DNA from: Actinocatenispora sp036503555
GTDB taxonomy: Bacteria > Actinomycetota > Actinomycetes > Mycobacteriales > Micromonosporaceae
Length of the DNA: 64,000 nt
NCBI GenBank assembly: GCA_036503555.1
Contig: DASXWQ010000020.1
Location: forward strand, 1 to 64,000
Direction: 5' to 3'
Within the stretch, counting starts at the first letter, position 1; each line of letters begins with the position of its first letter. Shown here piece after piece: positions 28,016 to 36,958 of this stretch. The position numbers and the translations under genes are program-made. The notes under the pieces were generated by a model. It saw only the letters and a program-made list of their open reading frames with translations, did not search any database and was not told the DNA's origin.

Positions 28016-28984
28016 TCAGACGGCCAGCAGGACGGCGCCGGTGGTCGCTCGGGACTCGACCTCGGCGTGCGCGGCGGGTGCGTCCGCCAGCGGGTACGTG
28101 GCGTGGATGTGCGGGGTGAGCCGGCCCGCGGCGGCCTCGGCCAGGGCGCGTTCGGCGTCGGCGCGCTGTTCGCCGTCCGGCTTGCGGAAGACGATGCCGA
28201 GCGGGCCGACCACGGTCAGGCCGCGCCGGCCGATGGTCATCGCGTCGAGGGACAGCCAGGTACCGGACGCGAAGCCGTACACGCCGACGCGGCCGGCGCC
28301 GTCGGCGGCGGCGTCCACGGCCCGGGCACCGATCTCGCCGCCGACCGCGTCGAGTACCACGTCGGCGCCGCGGCCACCGGTGACGGCGCGGGCCCGCTCG
28401 GCCCAGCCGTCGGCGCGGTGGTCGATCGCGTGGTCGGCGCCGAACCCGGCGACGGCGGCCACCTTGGCACCACCGGCCGTACCGATCACGGTCGCCCCGG
28501 CGGCCTTCGCGGCCTGCACCAGCAGCGAGCCGATCCGGCCGGCCGCCGCGGTGACCAGCACGGTCTCGCCCGGCGCCACCCGCATCGCGGCGAGCAGCCC
28601 GTACGCCAGCCCGCCCGCCTGGAACACCGTCAGCGCTCTCGACAGCGGCAGCCCGTCCGGCACCGGGAACGTGTACGCGGCGGGGGCGAGCGTCCGTTCG
28701 GCGTACCCGCCCCGGTTGCCGACTGTGGTGGCGACGACCGTGCGGCCGACCAGGTCCGGGTCGACGTCGGGGCCGACGGCCACGACCTCGCCGCCGACCT
28801 CGACCCCCGGCACGTACGGCAGCGGCACCGGGAAGCGGCCGGACCGGACGATCACGTCGCCGTACCCGACGCCGGCGACACGGGTCGCGACCAGCACCTG
28901 GCCGGCCTGCGGGGCCGGTTCGTCGACGCGCGCCACCTCAAGCACCTCCGGGCCGCCGACCGCACGCATCCGTACGACGTTCAT
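28016..28984 (-). CDS. Zinc-free quinone oxidoreductase (MDR family)
   Basis: A 322-residue NADPH:quinone reductase-type medium-chain dehydrogenase. The GroES-like half (1-120) lacks catalytic zinc Cys/His ligands. It has VAGVGYGDVIVRSG and VPGVEVGGEV, followed by the Rossmann loop VTAAAGRIGSLLVQAAK and DVVLDAVGGEIG. Such enzymes reduce quinones or alpha,beta-unsaturated carbonyls. It is divergent from a TetR gene with a palindrome in the 134-bp gap, so it is very probably that regulator's target and inducible by an electrophile or quinone. Confidence 0.9.
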   Translation of the reverse strand: MNVVRMRAVGGPEVLEVARVDEPAPQAGQVLVATRVAGVGYGDVIVRSGRFPVPLPYVPGVEVGGEVVAVGPDVDPDLVGRTVVATTVGNRGGYAERTLAPAAYTFPVPDGLPLSRALTVFQAGGLAYGLLAAMRVAPGETVLVTAAAGRIGSLLVQAAKAAGATVIGTAGGAKVAAVAGFGADHAIDHRADGWAERARAVTGGRGADVVLDAVGGEIGARAVDAAADGAGRVGVYGFASGTWLSLDAMTIGRRGLTVVGPLGIVFRKPDGEQRADAERALAEAAAGRLTPHIHATYPLADAPAAHAEVESRATTGAVLLAV

Positions 28985-28998
28985 GTCCGTGCTCCTCG

Positions 28999-29036
28999 TT
29001 GACAGTGGGATCCGACCGGGACACGATGTCTCGGTC
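28999..29036. promoter_or_regulatory. TetR operator and promoter in divergent intergenic region
   Basis: TTGACA (28999-29004) and CACGAT (29022-29027), spaced 17 bp, form a likely promoter reading toward the TetR gene. Overlapping it is the palindrome GACCGGGACA-CGA-TGTCTCGGTC (29014-29036, 9 of 10 arm positions paired), placed to repress both directions. Confidence 0.58.
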
Positions 29037-29118
29037 CGGTCAGATCGTCCGCGCGGAGTAGGCGCGTCGGCAAGGGCCTCATCGGGGCTGATGGCCCGGA
29101 TGGGACAGGAGGCGGAAA

Positions 29119-29676
29119 GTGTCTCGGAGCGGCGGGGACCTGCGGGTCCGGCGCACCCGGAAGCTGCTGCGGGACGCGCTGATCGAGCTGATCGAGGAGC
29201 GCGGGTTCGACAAGGTCACGGTCGGCGCGGTGACCGAGCGGGCGATGGTGAGCCGGGCCGCGTTCTACCGCGGCTACCGCGACAAGTACCAGCTCGTCGA
29301 GCAGGTGTTCGACGAGGCGATGGCGGAGCTGCTCGGCTCGATCCGCGGTGACGACGAGCGGTCCCCGCGCGACCGGTGGACCGGGTTCTTCGAGCACATC
29401 GACGCCTACCACCGGTTCTACCGGGCGATGCTGGGGCGGCGCGGCAGCCCGTGGTTCGCCGAGCGGATGCGGGCCGCGCTGTCGGCGATGGTCGCCGAAC
29501 ACCTGGCGGTACCCGACGCGACGGCGCTCGTACCGACGATGCTCGGGGCGATGCTGGTGCAGGCGATCACGTGGTGGCTGGAGCACGACCGGCCGGAGTC
29601 GCCGGCGGTGCTGGCTGCGCGTACCGCCGAGCTGGCCGGCGCGATCATGACCACGGCGAACGCGTGGACCGACTGA
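29119..29676 (+). CDS. TetR-family transcriptional regulator
   Basis: A 185-residue TetR repressor. The helix-turn-helix (about 14-58) reads LIELIEERGFDKVTVGAVTERAMVSRAAFYRGYRDK, an atypical recognition helix with FYRGYRDK instead of the usual LYYHFxxK. The ligand domain follows (70-180). The GTG start has GGAGGCG upstream. It is divergent from the quinone oxidoreductase it probably controls. Confidence 0.9.
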   Translation: MSRSGGDLRVRRTRKLLRDALIELIEERGFDKVTVGAVTERAMVSRAAFYRGYRDKYQLVEQVFDEAMAELLGSIRGDDERSPRDRWTGFFEHIDAYHRFYRAMLGRRGSPWFAERMRAALSAMVAEHLAVPDATALVPTMLGAMLVQAITWWLEHDRPESPAVLAARTAELAGAIMTTANAWTD

Positions 29677-29709
29677 CGTCGCCCGGCGGCGCGGACCGAC
29701 GGACGACGC

Positions 29710-30141
29710 TCAGCGGCGCCGGCGGCGTTCGCCGAGCGCGTCGAGCAGCAGGCTCGCGCCGATGCCGACCAGCCAGAAGTCCTTCGCCAGCGCGATGCCC
29801 TGCTGGGTGGGGCGCAGGCTGCCCGGCTCGTGCATGCCGGGGGTACGGGCGTACATGCCGACGAGGCCGCCGCCGAGGCCGAGCAGCGCCAGCCCGGCCA
29901 CCGCGGTCGGTACGACGGGCAGCAGCACCGCCGCGCCGACGGTGATCTCCGCGACCGACAGCAGCCGGGTGAACTTCGGCGGCTCGACCTCCTTGAGGAA
30001 CGGGTACGCCCCGGACGCCATGCCGTGCAGCCCGGTCGCCGTCTCCTCGTCGGCCTTCCGCTTGCCCAGCCCCGAGTTCAGGATGTACGCCCCGGTCGCC
30101 AACCGGGCCGGCCAGTGCGCCAGCTTCCATCCAAGTCGCAT
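29710..30141 (-). CDS. DoxX-like membrane protein
   Basis: A 143-residue DoxX-family protein with about four hydrophobic helices (near 10-25, 62-80, 83-103, 120-136). Family features are the early ARLATGAYILNSG and the central PKFTRLLSVAEITVGAAVLLP. DoxX proteins form membrane complexes in redox or sulfur stress responses, but this subgroup's role is unknown. It is convergent with the TetR gene, 33 bp away. Confidence 0.8.
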   Translation of the reverse strand: MRLGWKLAHWPARLATGAYILNSGLGKRKADEETATGLHGMASGAYPFLKEVEPPKFTRLLSVAEITVGAAVLLPVVPTAVAGLALLGLGGGLVGMYARTPGMHEPGSLRPTQQGIALAKDFWLVGIGASLLLDALGERRRRR

Positions 30142-30199
30142 GGTCCTGTCGTACCACCGGGCCGGGCGCGGCGGCCGGGAAACGCGGCGATCAGGGGAA

Positions 30200-30380
30200 G
30201 TGCGCGGTCAGCTCCGCCGCTCGACCGGGCACGACGTCGTCACCGAGGCCGGCCGTACGCTCGGCACCGTGCTCGCCCGGCTCTCCGCCGAGATCGACTC
30301 CGGAGCGGATCGTGGTGGGTGGTCCGCTGAGCGCGCTCGGCGCGATCGCGAGCCTCATCGCCGCCACCGACACCGTCTGA
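30200..30380 (+). pseudogene. Possible frameshifted gene remnant
   Basis: A 300-bp gap between doxX and the protease holds two adjacent coding-like stretches in different plus-strand frames. One has helix-like residues (TGHDVVTEAGRTLGTVLARL) with almost all G/C third positions. The other is one frame over, ending in LSALGAIASLIAATDTV and a stop at 30378. Joined by a one-base shift near 30300 they would make about 60 residues. I do not recognise a family. It may equally be chance in G+C-rich DNA. Confidence 0.3.
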
Positions 30381-30402
30381 CCGGCCCGCGGCGGCGTGAC
30401 GG

Positions 30403-30440
30403 CCGGGTACCCGCCGTGGGAGGAGACGGCGGGCACCCGG
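30403..30440 (-). terminator. Hairpin terminator after the sedolisin gene
   Basis: A 15-bp stem (CCGGGTACCCGCCGT / ACGGCGGGCACCCGG, one mismatch) with an 8-nt loop begins 5 bp beyond the protease stop codon on the minus strand. Confidence 0.75.
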
Positions 30441-30445
30441 GTCGG

Positions 30446-31639
30446 TCAGAAGGCGCCGGTTCCGTTCGGTGTGCCGAGGCCGGTCGGCCCGTCCCAGCCG
30501 CTCCGGGCGGTGCACCACTGGCTCGTCGGGCACGACCCGTTCGAACCGCCGGTCACGTCGAACAGCGCCGACGCGTGCGCGTACGGGTAGTTGTTGTCGA
30601 TGCTGTTGGCGTTGCCCGCGAGGCCGAACACGGCACCGATCACCGGCGCCGCGACACTCGTCCCGCCGAACACCATCCAGCCCTGGTACCCCTGGTACGC
30701 GGTGCTGTCGTACACGGCGACACCGGTGTTGGGGTCGGCCACCGCGGACACGTCCGCGACCGCCCGCTTCGCGCACCCGGTACCGGCGGACGCCTGGCCG
30801 GACAGCGCAGTGTTGAGCGTCGAGCAGCCCGAACCGGCGCCGCTCCATGCCGTCTCCGACCAGCCGCGCGAGCTGGAGTCCTTCTTCAGCGACGTACCGC
30901 CGACCGCGGTGACGTAGTGCGAGGACGCCGGGTACTCGACGCCGTAGCCGGCGTCACCGGAGCTGACGGTGACCGCGACGCCCGGGTGGTTGTAGTACTG
31001 CCCGTAGGTCGAGTCAGAGGCGTCCGAGCCGCCGTAGCTGTTGCTGATGACGTCGGCGCCCATCGTCGCGGCACGGTTCACCGCGGCACCCAGGTTGGCG
31101 AAGGAGTTGGTCTTCGCCTCGACGAGCAGGATGTGGCAGCTGGGGCAGACCGCCGACACCATGTCCAGATCGAGCGAGATCTCCTGCGCCCAGCCACCGT
31201 CCTTGCGCGGGTAGCTCGTTCCGCCGTTCTGGTCGACCTTGCGGAAGCAGCCGTTCGCGGTCGTGCACGCCGGCAGCCCGTACTGGCTGCGGTACACGGC
31301 CAGGTCCTGCTCGGCCGTCGGCGCGTCGTACGCGTCGACGATCGCGACGGTCTGCCCACTGCCGCCGCTCGACGGCAGCTTGTAGGCCGACTGCACATCG
31401 GCCGGCCCGTACCCGGACGGGGTCGCGGCAGCCTTGCGCAGCGCGGCGTTGCTGGCGTGCACGTCGGTACGCATGACGGCCAGGCAGTGTGCCGTGCCGG
31501 CGGTCGACGAGGCACACGAGTGGAGCGTCCTGCCGGTGCCCGTGTCCTGTGCCGGGGCGGCCACGGCGGTGCCGGCGACGCTTGCCAGGCCGGCCGCGGC
31601 GGCGACGGCCGCCGCGGCCACACGTAGGCGTGAACCCAT
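30446..31639 (-). CDS. Secreted sedolisin (S53) serine-carboxyl protease
   Basis: A 397-residue secreted peptidase. The signal peptide ends around residue 28 (AVAAPA). The S53 signature is complete: Glu153 and Asp157 in WAQEISLDLDM, the oxyanion Asp229 in SSGDAG, and the nucleophile Ser328 in FGGTSVAAP. Several Cys (41, 52, 125, 131, 165, 168) suggest disulfides. Unlike classical sedolisins (prodomain near 180 residues), only about 50-60 residues separate the signal from the catalytic domain. The ATG has GGAGG 6 nt upstream; an ATG 14 codons earlier does not. Confidence 0.9.
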   Translation of the reverse strand: MGSRLRVAAAAVAAAAGLASVAGTAVAAPAQDTGTGRTLHSCASSTAGTAHCLAVMRTDVHASNAALRKAAATPSGYGPADVQSAYKLPSSGGSGQTVAIVDAYDAPTAEQDLAVYRSQYGLPACTTANGCFRKVDQNGGTSYPRKDGGWAQEISLDLDMVSAVCPSCHILLVEAKTNSFANLGAAVNRAATMGADVISNSYGGSDASDSTYGQYYNHPGVAVTVSSGDAGYGVEYPASSHYVTAVGGTSLKKDSSSRGWSETAWSGAGSGCSTLNTALSGQASAGTGCAKRAVADVSAVADPNTGVAVYDSTAYQGYQGWMVFGGTSVAAPVIGAVFGLAGNANSIDNNYPYAHASALFDVTGGSNGSCPTSQWCTARSGWDGPTGLGTPNGTGAF

Positions 31640-31819
31640 GGGGAACCTCCTTGAGGGGTAAGGGATCCCATGACGGATCAAGCGGAGCGTAGCGACCCGA
31701 TATGCCCTCCGAAACCCCCAAATTCCGGATGTAACGACCGAAGATCAACAAGCGATCTCTACGTCGCATCTGGCCCCCGGCGGCGATTCCGCGCGGCGAC
31801 GCGGCCGCGAACCCGGGTG

Positions 31820-33046
31820 CTACACCCGTGCGCGTGGCGTCCGGAGCAGGGCCGCGGACAGCAGGACGGAGCCGACGACCAGCGTGGCGATGACCGCGGC
31901 CATCGGCACCGCCGTACTCGTGCCGGCGATGCCCACCAGCGGGGCGATCGCGGCGCCGACGACGTACTGGAGGACGCCGAGGACGGCGGAGGCGGTGCCG
32001 GCGATGCGGCCGTGGCTGGCGAGGGCGAGCGCCATCGCGTTGGGCGTGACCAGGCCGACACTGCCGACCACGAGAAACAGCGCCGGGAGTACGCCGGGCA
32101 GGCCGGCGCCGAGCAGCACCACCGCGAGCAGCGCGAGACCGCCGACGAGCGCGGTCAGCTGACCGGTACGCAGCAGCGCGGCCGGCCCGAACCGGTCGAC
32201 GAGGCGGGCGGACACCTGGCTCGCCGCGACGATCCCGACCGCGTTGACCCCGAACACGATGCCGAAGGTCTGCGCCGACAGCCCGTACACCTCCTGGAGC
32301 ACGAACGACGAGCCAGAGATGTACGCGAACATCGCGGCGAACACGAGCCCGCCGGTCAGCGCGTACCCGACGAAGCGGCGGTCGACGACCAGGGCGCGGA
32401 ACGACCGGCCGGTGTCGGCGAGCCCGCCGGTGTGCCGGCGTTCCGGCGGCAGCGACTCGGGCAGCCCGGCGAGTACGGCGACGAGCAGGCCGGCGCCGAT
32501 GACGGTCAGCACCACGAACACCCCGCGCCAGGTGGTGAACCGCAACAGCTGTGCGCCGATTGTCGGGGCGAGCACCGGCGCGACGCCGTTGACGAGCATC
32601 AGCGCGGCGAACAGCTTCGCGGCGGCGGTACCGGAGCGCAGGTCGCGGACCACGGCGCGGGAGACGACGATGCCGGCGGCGCCGGCCAACCCCTGTACGA
32701 GGCGCAGCGCGACGAGCACCCACACCGACGGGGCGAAGACGCACAGCACCGACGCGACGGTGTAGCCGACGAGGCCGACGACGAGCGGCCGGCGCCGCCC
32801 GAGTACGTCAGAGACGGGGCCGGCGAGCAGTTGCCCGGCGGCGAGCCCGACCAGGCACGCGGTGAGGCTGAGCTGCGCGGCGGACGCGGTGGTGGTCAGG
32901 TCGCCGGTGAGCGCCGGCAGGGCCGGCAGGTACATGTCGATGGAGAGCGGGGCGAACGCCGAGAGACCGCCCAGGATGAGGATGACGCGCACGGGTACCC
33001 GGGCGGCGGTGTCGGTCTGGGCGGGCGCGGTCGGCGCTGCGCGCAC
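31820..33046 (-). CDS. Bcr/CflA-family multidrug efflux MFS transporter
   Basis: A 408-residue 12-helix drug/H+ antiporter. Diagnostic features are the first helix LSAFAPLSIDMYLPALPAL, motif A between helices 2 and 3 (GPVSDVLGRRRPL), helix 4 LRLVQGLAGAAGIVVSRAVVRDL, and helix 11 GTASAVLGVLQYVVGAAIAPLVG, all typical of Bcr/CflA. Substrates are bicyclomycin, chloramphenicol or other small toxins by family. The GTG start has AGGAG 8 nt upstream. A short CGGGTG/CACCCG hairpin spans its stop codon. Confidence 0.92.
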   Translation of the reverse strand: MRAAPTAPAQTDTAARVPVRVILILGGLSAFAPLSIDMYLPALPALTGDLTTTASAAQLSLTACLVGLAAGQLLAGPVSDVLGRRRPLVVGLVGYTVASVLCVFAPSVWVLVALRLVQGLAGAAGIVVSRAVVRDLRSGTAAAKLFAALMLVNGVAPVLAPTIGAQLLRFTTWRGVFVVLTVIGAGLLVAVLAGLPESLPPERRHTGGLADTGRSFRALVVDRRFVGYALTGGLVFAAMFAYISGSSFVLQEVYGLSAQTFGIVFGVNAVGIVAASQVSARLVDRFGPAALLRTGQLTALVGGLALLAVVLLGAGLPGVLPALFLVVGSVGLVTPNAMALALASHGRIAGTASAVLGVLQYVVGAAIAPLVGIAGTSTAVPMAAVIATLVVGSVLLSAALLRTPRARV

Positions 33047-33164
33047 GGGCGGTACTCCTGTCCGGCGGGCGGCCCTGTCAGGGCGAGGGGCGGCAGAGGG
33101 TCCTTACCACTCTGCCGCCTGGGATCCGCACCGGCGCTGTGATCCTCGGCTCAGCGCCGGGGCG

Positions 33165-36011
33165 TCAGACCGCCCGGAACCGTACCTCGAAGGTGGTGGG
33201 CTCGGCGCGCAGCTCGTGCTGCGGGAGGACGGCCGGGCCGCACGAACCGCTGCCCAGCCCGTGCTGCGCGTGGTCGACGTTGACGTGCAACGCGTCGCCG
33301 GGGACGAGGTCGGTTGTGTGCCGGGCCGCGTCCAGGTCCTCGCTGGTCCAGCGCCGCACGGTCAGCTCGTACGTCGGCGCGCCCTCGATCCGCAGCCCGT
33401 GCCCGGCGGCATCGAGCAGCGTGGCCCAGCGGACCGCGGTGCGGTTGCCGTTCTCCTGCGGGAAGACGTACGGCGTCTGCAACGCGTCGACGCTCGCCGT
33501 GTACCTGCCGACCAGCGCGGCGCGCCGGCTGTCGGCGTACGCCTCGCCGGGGCCGCCGCCGAACCACGTCACGGTGTCCACAGTGGACGGTACGGCGAGC
33601 CGGAGGCCCAGGCGTGGCAACGGAACTGTCCACTCTCCCTCGGGCATCACCGACACGACCAGCCGGACCGTGTCGCCGTGCCCGCTCCACCGGTACGTCA
33701 CGCCGAGGCCGAGGTCGGTGGCGGCCGGCGCGACCCGGGTGCGTACGACGAGGTCGCCGTCGGTCTCCACGTCGACCAGCCGGTGGTGCACCCGGTGCAG
33801 GCCGAGCTGCCGCCAGGCCGCCTCGTACGGCTTGTCGTTGTCGATCGGCGCGCGCCACACGTCGAGCCGCGGCCCGGTCAGCGCCAGCCCGCCGAGCGCG
33901 CGCAGCACACCCTCGCGGTCGAACTCGGCCGGCCCCACCGTGATCCCGCCGGTCCCGGCGGTCGGGGCGGTCGGGGCGGGCAGCGTGGCCGGGGCCGGCT
34001 CGGCGAGCCGCGCCTGGCCGACGCCGAGCACGTGCCCGGCCGGCGCCCAGCCGAGGTCCACAGTGGACACCACCGTGGCGGTCAGCCACCGCTCGCCACC
34101 CGGCGGCGACGACGGCGGCTCCAGCGTGACCTCACTCGTACCGCCGGCCGGGATCGCCTGCGGTACAACGGTTCCCGACGCGACCGGCAGGCCGTCGTCG
34201 GTCACCTCGAAGCGCAGTTCCACGTCGGTGAGCACGGCGAAGTCGTACGTGTTGCGCAGCCGTACGGTGGCCCCGTCGACGCTCACCCGTACCGGCGCGA
34301 TGACCGCGGCGAACTCGGTCAGCCCCGGCGACGGCGTACGGTCCGGGAAGACCAGCCCGTCGACGACGAAGTTGCCGTCGTGCAGTTCCTCGCCGAAGTC
34401 TCCGCCGTAGCGGAAGTACTCGCGGCCGTCGTCGGTGTGCGACCGGATGCCGTGGTCCAGCCACTCCCAGATGAAGCCGCCCTGGCAGCGTTCGTACCGC
34501 TCGAACAGCTCCTGGTACTCGGACAACCCGCCCGGGCCGTTGCCCATCGCGTGGCCGTACTCGCACTGGATGAACGGCATCGCGCGGCGGCGCGCGTCCA
34601 GCTCGTCGTCCGCGTCCGGGTGGCGATCTTCGGCGCGGCGGCCGATCGCGTCGACCTCCTCGTGCGAGGCGTACATGCGGGAGTAGACGTCGACGTAGCG
34701 GCAGGCGTGGTCGCCCTCGTAGTGGATCGGCCGGGAGCCGTCACGCTTGCGGGCCCAGTCGGCCATCAGGCCGTGGTTGACCCCGATGCCCGCCTCGTTG
34801 CCGAGCGACCAGAGGATGATGCTCGGGTGGTTCTTGTCGCGTTCCACCATGCGGCGCATCCGGTCGAGGTACGCGTCCGTCCACTGTGGATCGTCGCTGG
34901 GGTTGCGGCGCCAGCCGTTCGGCTCGAAGCCGTGCGTCTCCAGGTCGCACTCGTCGATCACCCAGAAGCCCAGCTCGTCGGCGAGCGCCAGCATCTCCGG
35001 GTGCGGCGGGTAGTGGCTGGTGCGGATCGCGTTGACGTGGTGCCGCTTCATCAGTTCCAGCTCCGCGCGCACCACCTCGGTGGGTACGACGCGGCCGAGG
35101 TCGGGGTGGAACTCGTGCCGGTTGACGCCGCGCAGCAGGATCCGCCGGCCGTTCACCTTCAGCACGCCGTCGTCGATGGTGACCGTACGGAAGCCGATCC
35201 GGACCCCGACGCGTTCGGTGGCGGTGGCGACGACGCCGTCGTACAGGCGGGGGGTTTCGGCGGTCCAGCCGACGACCTGGCCGACGGTCACCGGCTCGCC
35301 CGTCGGGTGATCGGTGATGCCCAGCTCCGGCACGGTGACCGTCGCCGGCTCGTCGGTCTCCACGCGGAGTGTGCCGGCGCCCGTGACGTGGTCGAAGTCG
35401 GCGCGGACGAACACGTCGCCGATCCCGCCTGCCGGCCGGTGCAGCAGCGTGACGTCCCGGAAGATGCCGGGCAGCCACCACATGTCCTGGTCCTCCAGGT
35501 AGCTGCCGGACGACCACTGGTGCACCCGCACCGCGAGCGTGTTGCGGCCCGGCCGCAGCACCCCGCCCACCTCGTACTCGACGGGCAGGCGGCTGCCGGC
35601 CGACACACCGAGTTCGGTGCCGTTGAGCCAGACCCGGCCGCACGAGTCGATCCCGTCGAACCGCAGCACGGCCGTACCCGACGGCCAGTCGGCGGGCAGG
35701 TCGAACACCACGCGGTGGTCGCCGGTCGGGTTCTCGGTCGGCACGGACGGCGGGTCGACCGGGAACGGGTAGACCACGTTCGTGTACGCCGGGCGGCCGT
35801 GCCCGTGCATCGGCCAGCTCGACGGTACGGGCAGCTCGGCCCAGCCGGAGTCGTCGAAGTCGGGCGCGGCGAACGCCGTGTCGCCGCCGGCCCGGTCGGC
35901 CAGCCGGAACCGCCACGTCCCGTTCAGCGACAGCGCCGCCGCGTCGGACCGGTACGCCGCCCGCGGCGGCAGCGAACCGACCCCGGGCTGGAACTCCTCG
36001 ACGTACGTCAC
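33165..36011 (-). CDS. lacZ: GH2 beta-galactosidase (LacZ-type)
   Basis: A 948-residue cytosolic glycoside hydrolase family 2 enzyme hydrolysing terminal beta-galactosides. Domain order is jelly-roll sugar-binding (about 20-190), Ig-like (190-290), TIM barrel (290-590), a second Ig-like domain, and the C-terminal beta-galactosidase small-chain domain (about 690-945) that separates LacZ from shorter GH2 enzymes. The acid/base is Glu406 in ILWSLGNEAG and the nucleophile Glu484 in FIQCEYGHAMGN. The GTG start has GGAGGG 6 nt upstream. No lac permease or LacI is adjacent, so regulation is remote. Confidence 0.95.
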   Translation of the reverse strand: MTYVEEFQPGVGSLPPRAAYRSDAAALSLNGTWRFRLADRAGGDTAFAAPDFDDSGWAELPVPSSWPMHGHGRPAYTNVVYPFPVDPPSVPTENPTGDHRVVFDLPADWPSGTAVLRFDGIDSCGRVWLNGTELGVSAGSRLPVEYEVGGVLRPGRNTLAVRVHQWSSGSYLEDQDMWWLPGIFRDVTLLHRPAGGIGDVFVRADFDHVTGAGTLRVETDEPATVTVPELGITDHPTGEPVTVGQVVGWTAETPRLYDGVVATATERVGVRIGFRTVTIDDGVLKVNGRRILLRGVNRHEFHPDLGRVVPTEVVRAELELMKRHHVNAIRTSHYPPHPEMLALADELGFWVIDECDLETHGFEPNGWRRNPSDDPQWTDAYLDRMRRMVERDKNHPSIILWSLGNEAGIGVNHGLMADWARKRDGSRPIHYEGDHACRYVDVYSRMYASHEEVDAIGRRAEDRHPDADDELDARRRAMPFIQCEYGHAMGNGPGGLSEYQELFERYERCQGGFIWEWLDHGIRSHTDDGREYFRYGGDFGEELHDGNFVVDGLVFPDRTPSPGLTEFAAVIAPVRVSVDGATVRLRNTYDFAVLTDVELRFEVTDDGLPVASGTVVPQAIPAGGTSEVTLEPPSSPPGGERWLTATVVSTVDLGWAPAGHVLGVGQARLAEPAPATLPAPTAPTAGTGGITVGPAEFDREGVLRALGGLALTGPRLDVWRAPIDNDKPYEAAWRQLGLHRVHHRLVDVETDGDLVVRTRVAPAATDLGLGVTYRWSGHGDTVRLVVSVMPEGEWTVPLPRLGLRLAVPSTVDTVTWFGGGPGEAYADSRRAALVGRYTASVDALQTPYVFPQENGNRTAVRWATLLDAAGHGLRIEGAPTYELTVRRWTSEDLDAARHTTDLVPGDALHVNVDHAQHGLGSGSCGPAVLPQHELRAEPTTFEVRFRAV
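33576..33588. repeat. Iterated palindrome GTCCACAGTGGAC (in lacZ)
   Basis: Exact copy within the beta-galactosidase C-terminal domain, encoding S-T-V-D on the minus strand. Confidence 0.7.
34056..34068. repeat. Iterated palindrome GTCCACAGTGGAC (second copy in lacZ)
   Basis: Exact copy 480 bp from the previous one. A third, one-mismatch copy is at 34879-34891 in a different reading frame (P-Q-W-T-D). Confidence 0.7.
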
Positions 36012-36112
36012 CGCGCACCCTCCAACACAACCGACCATGTTCCGACACCGGTCACCGTAGTCGATCCGGCGCCCGGGGAGCCCGGCGTACCAGTCCGCGG
36101 GAGCGTCCCGCC

Positions 36113-36958
36113 TCAGCGGAACTCGGCGGCGTGCGCCACCGCCCACTCCGCGTACGTGCGGCCCGGCCGGCCCGTGATCCGCTCCACGTCCGGCGACACC
36201 CACGCGTTGCCGTCCGGGTTGCGGCCCATCTCCAGGAACCAGTCGATCACCACCGACGGGTACGTGCCGGCCCAGCGCTCCCGGGCCTGCTCCGGTGTCA
36301 GCTCGACGAAACGCACCGGCCGCCCGAGCGCCGCCCCGAGCGCCGCGACCGCGTCCCGCCGGGCGATCGCCACCGGCCCCGTCGGCCGGTACGTCGCGCC
36401 CTCGTGCCCGTCGTCGAGCAGCGCCGCCGCCAGCACCGCGGCGATGTCGGCCTCGTGTACCAGCGCGCTGCGCCACCCGCCGAACGGCGCGCGCACCACG
36501 CCCTCCCCGCGTACCGACGGCGCCCACTCCCGGGTGTTCGCCATGAACTCGCCGGGAAACACGTGCGTGTAGTCCACGCCGGAATTCTCGATCGCGCGGT
36601 GCAGCGCGCGATGCCCGCGCTCGATCGGGTCGTCGTCGGCGCGGCCCGGATCGTGATGGCCCAGATGCGTGATCCGGCGTACGCCGGCGCCAACGGCAGC
36701 CTCGACCACGTCGGCCCCGTGGGTCACCGCGCCGCCCATCGCGACCAGATGCATCCGGCTCACCCCGCGCAGCGCCGCGCGCAGCGAGTCGGGCCGGTCG
36801 AAGTCCCCCTCGACCACCTCCACCGAGGCCGGAAGCGCCTGCGCCGCAACCGATCCCGGCGTACGCGTGAGGACGCGGACCGGGTGCCCGGCGGCGACGA
36901 GGGACCGGACCAGGCTGCCGCCGACCAGGCCGGTGGCGCCGGTGACGAGAACGGGCAT
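36113..36958 (-). CDS. NmrA-like NAD(P)-binding oxidoreductase
   Basis: A 281-residue atypical short-chain dehydrogenase of the NmrA/NAD(P)H-binding family. The nucleotide motif PVLVTGATGLVGGSLV is at the N-terminus, VRVLTRTP marks the cofactor 2'-phosphate region, and FPGEFMANTREW and YPSVVIDWFLEMG are family-typical. The SDR catalytic YxxxK is absent, consistent with a redox sensor or an isomerase/reductase. The ATG has GGAG 7 nt upstream. It stands alone. Confidence 0.88.
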   Translation of the reverse strand: MPVLVTGATGLVGGSLVRSLVAAGHPVRVLTRTPGSVAAQALPASVEVVEGDFDRPDSLRAALRGVSRMHLVAMGGAVTHGADVVEAAVGAGVRRITHLGHHDPGRADDDPIERGHRALHRAIENSGVDYTHVFPGEFMANTREWAPSVRGEGVVRAPFGGWRSALVHEADIAAVLAAALLDDGHEGATYRPTGPVAIARRDAVAALGAALGRPVRFVELTPEQARERWAGTYPSVVIDWFLEMGRNPDGNAWVSPDVERITGRPGRTYAEWAVAHAAEFR

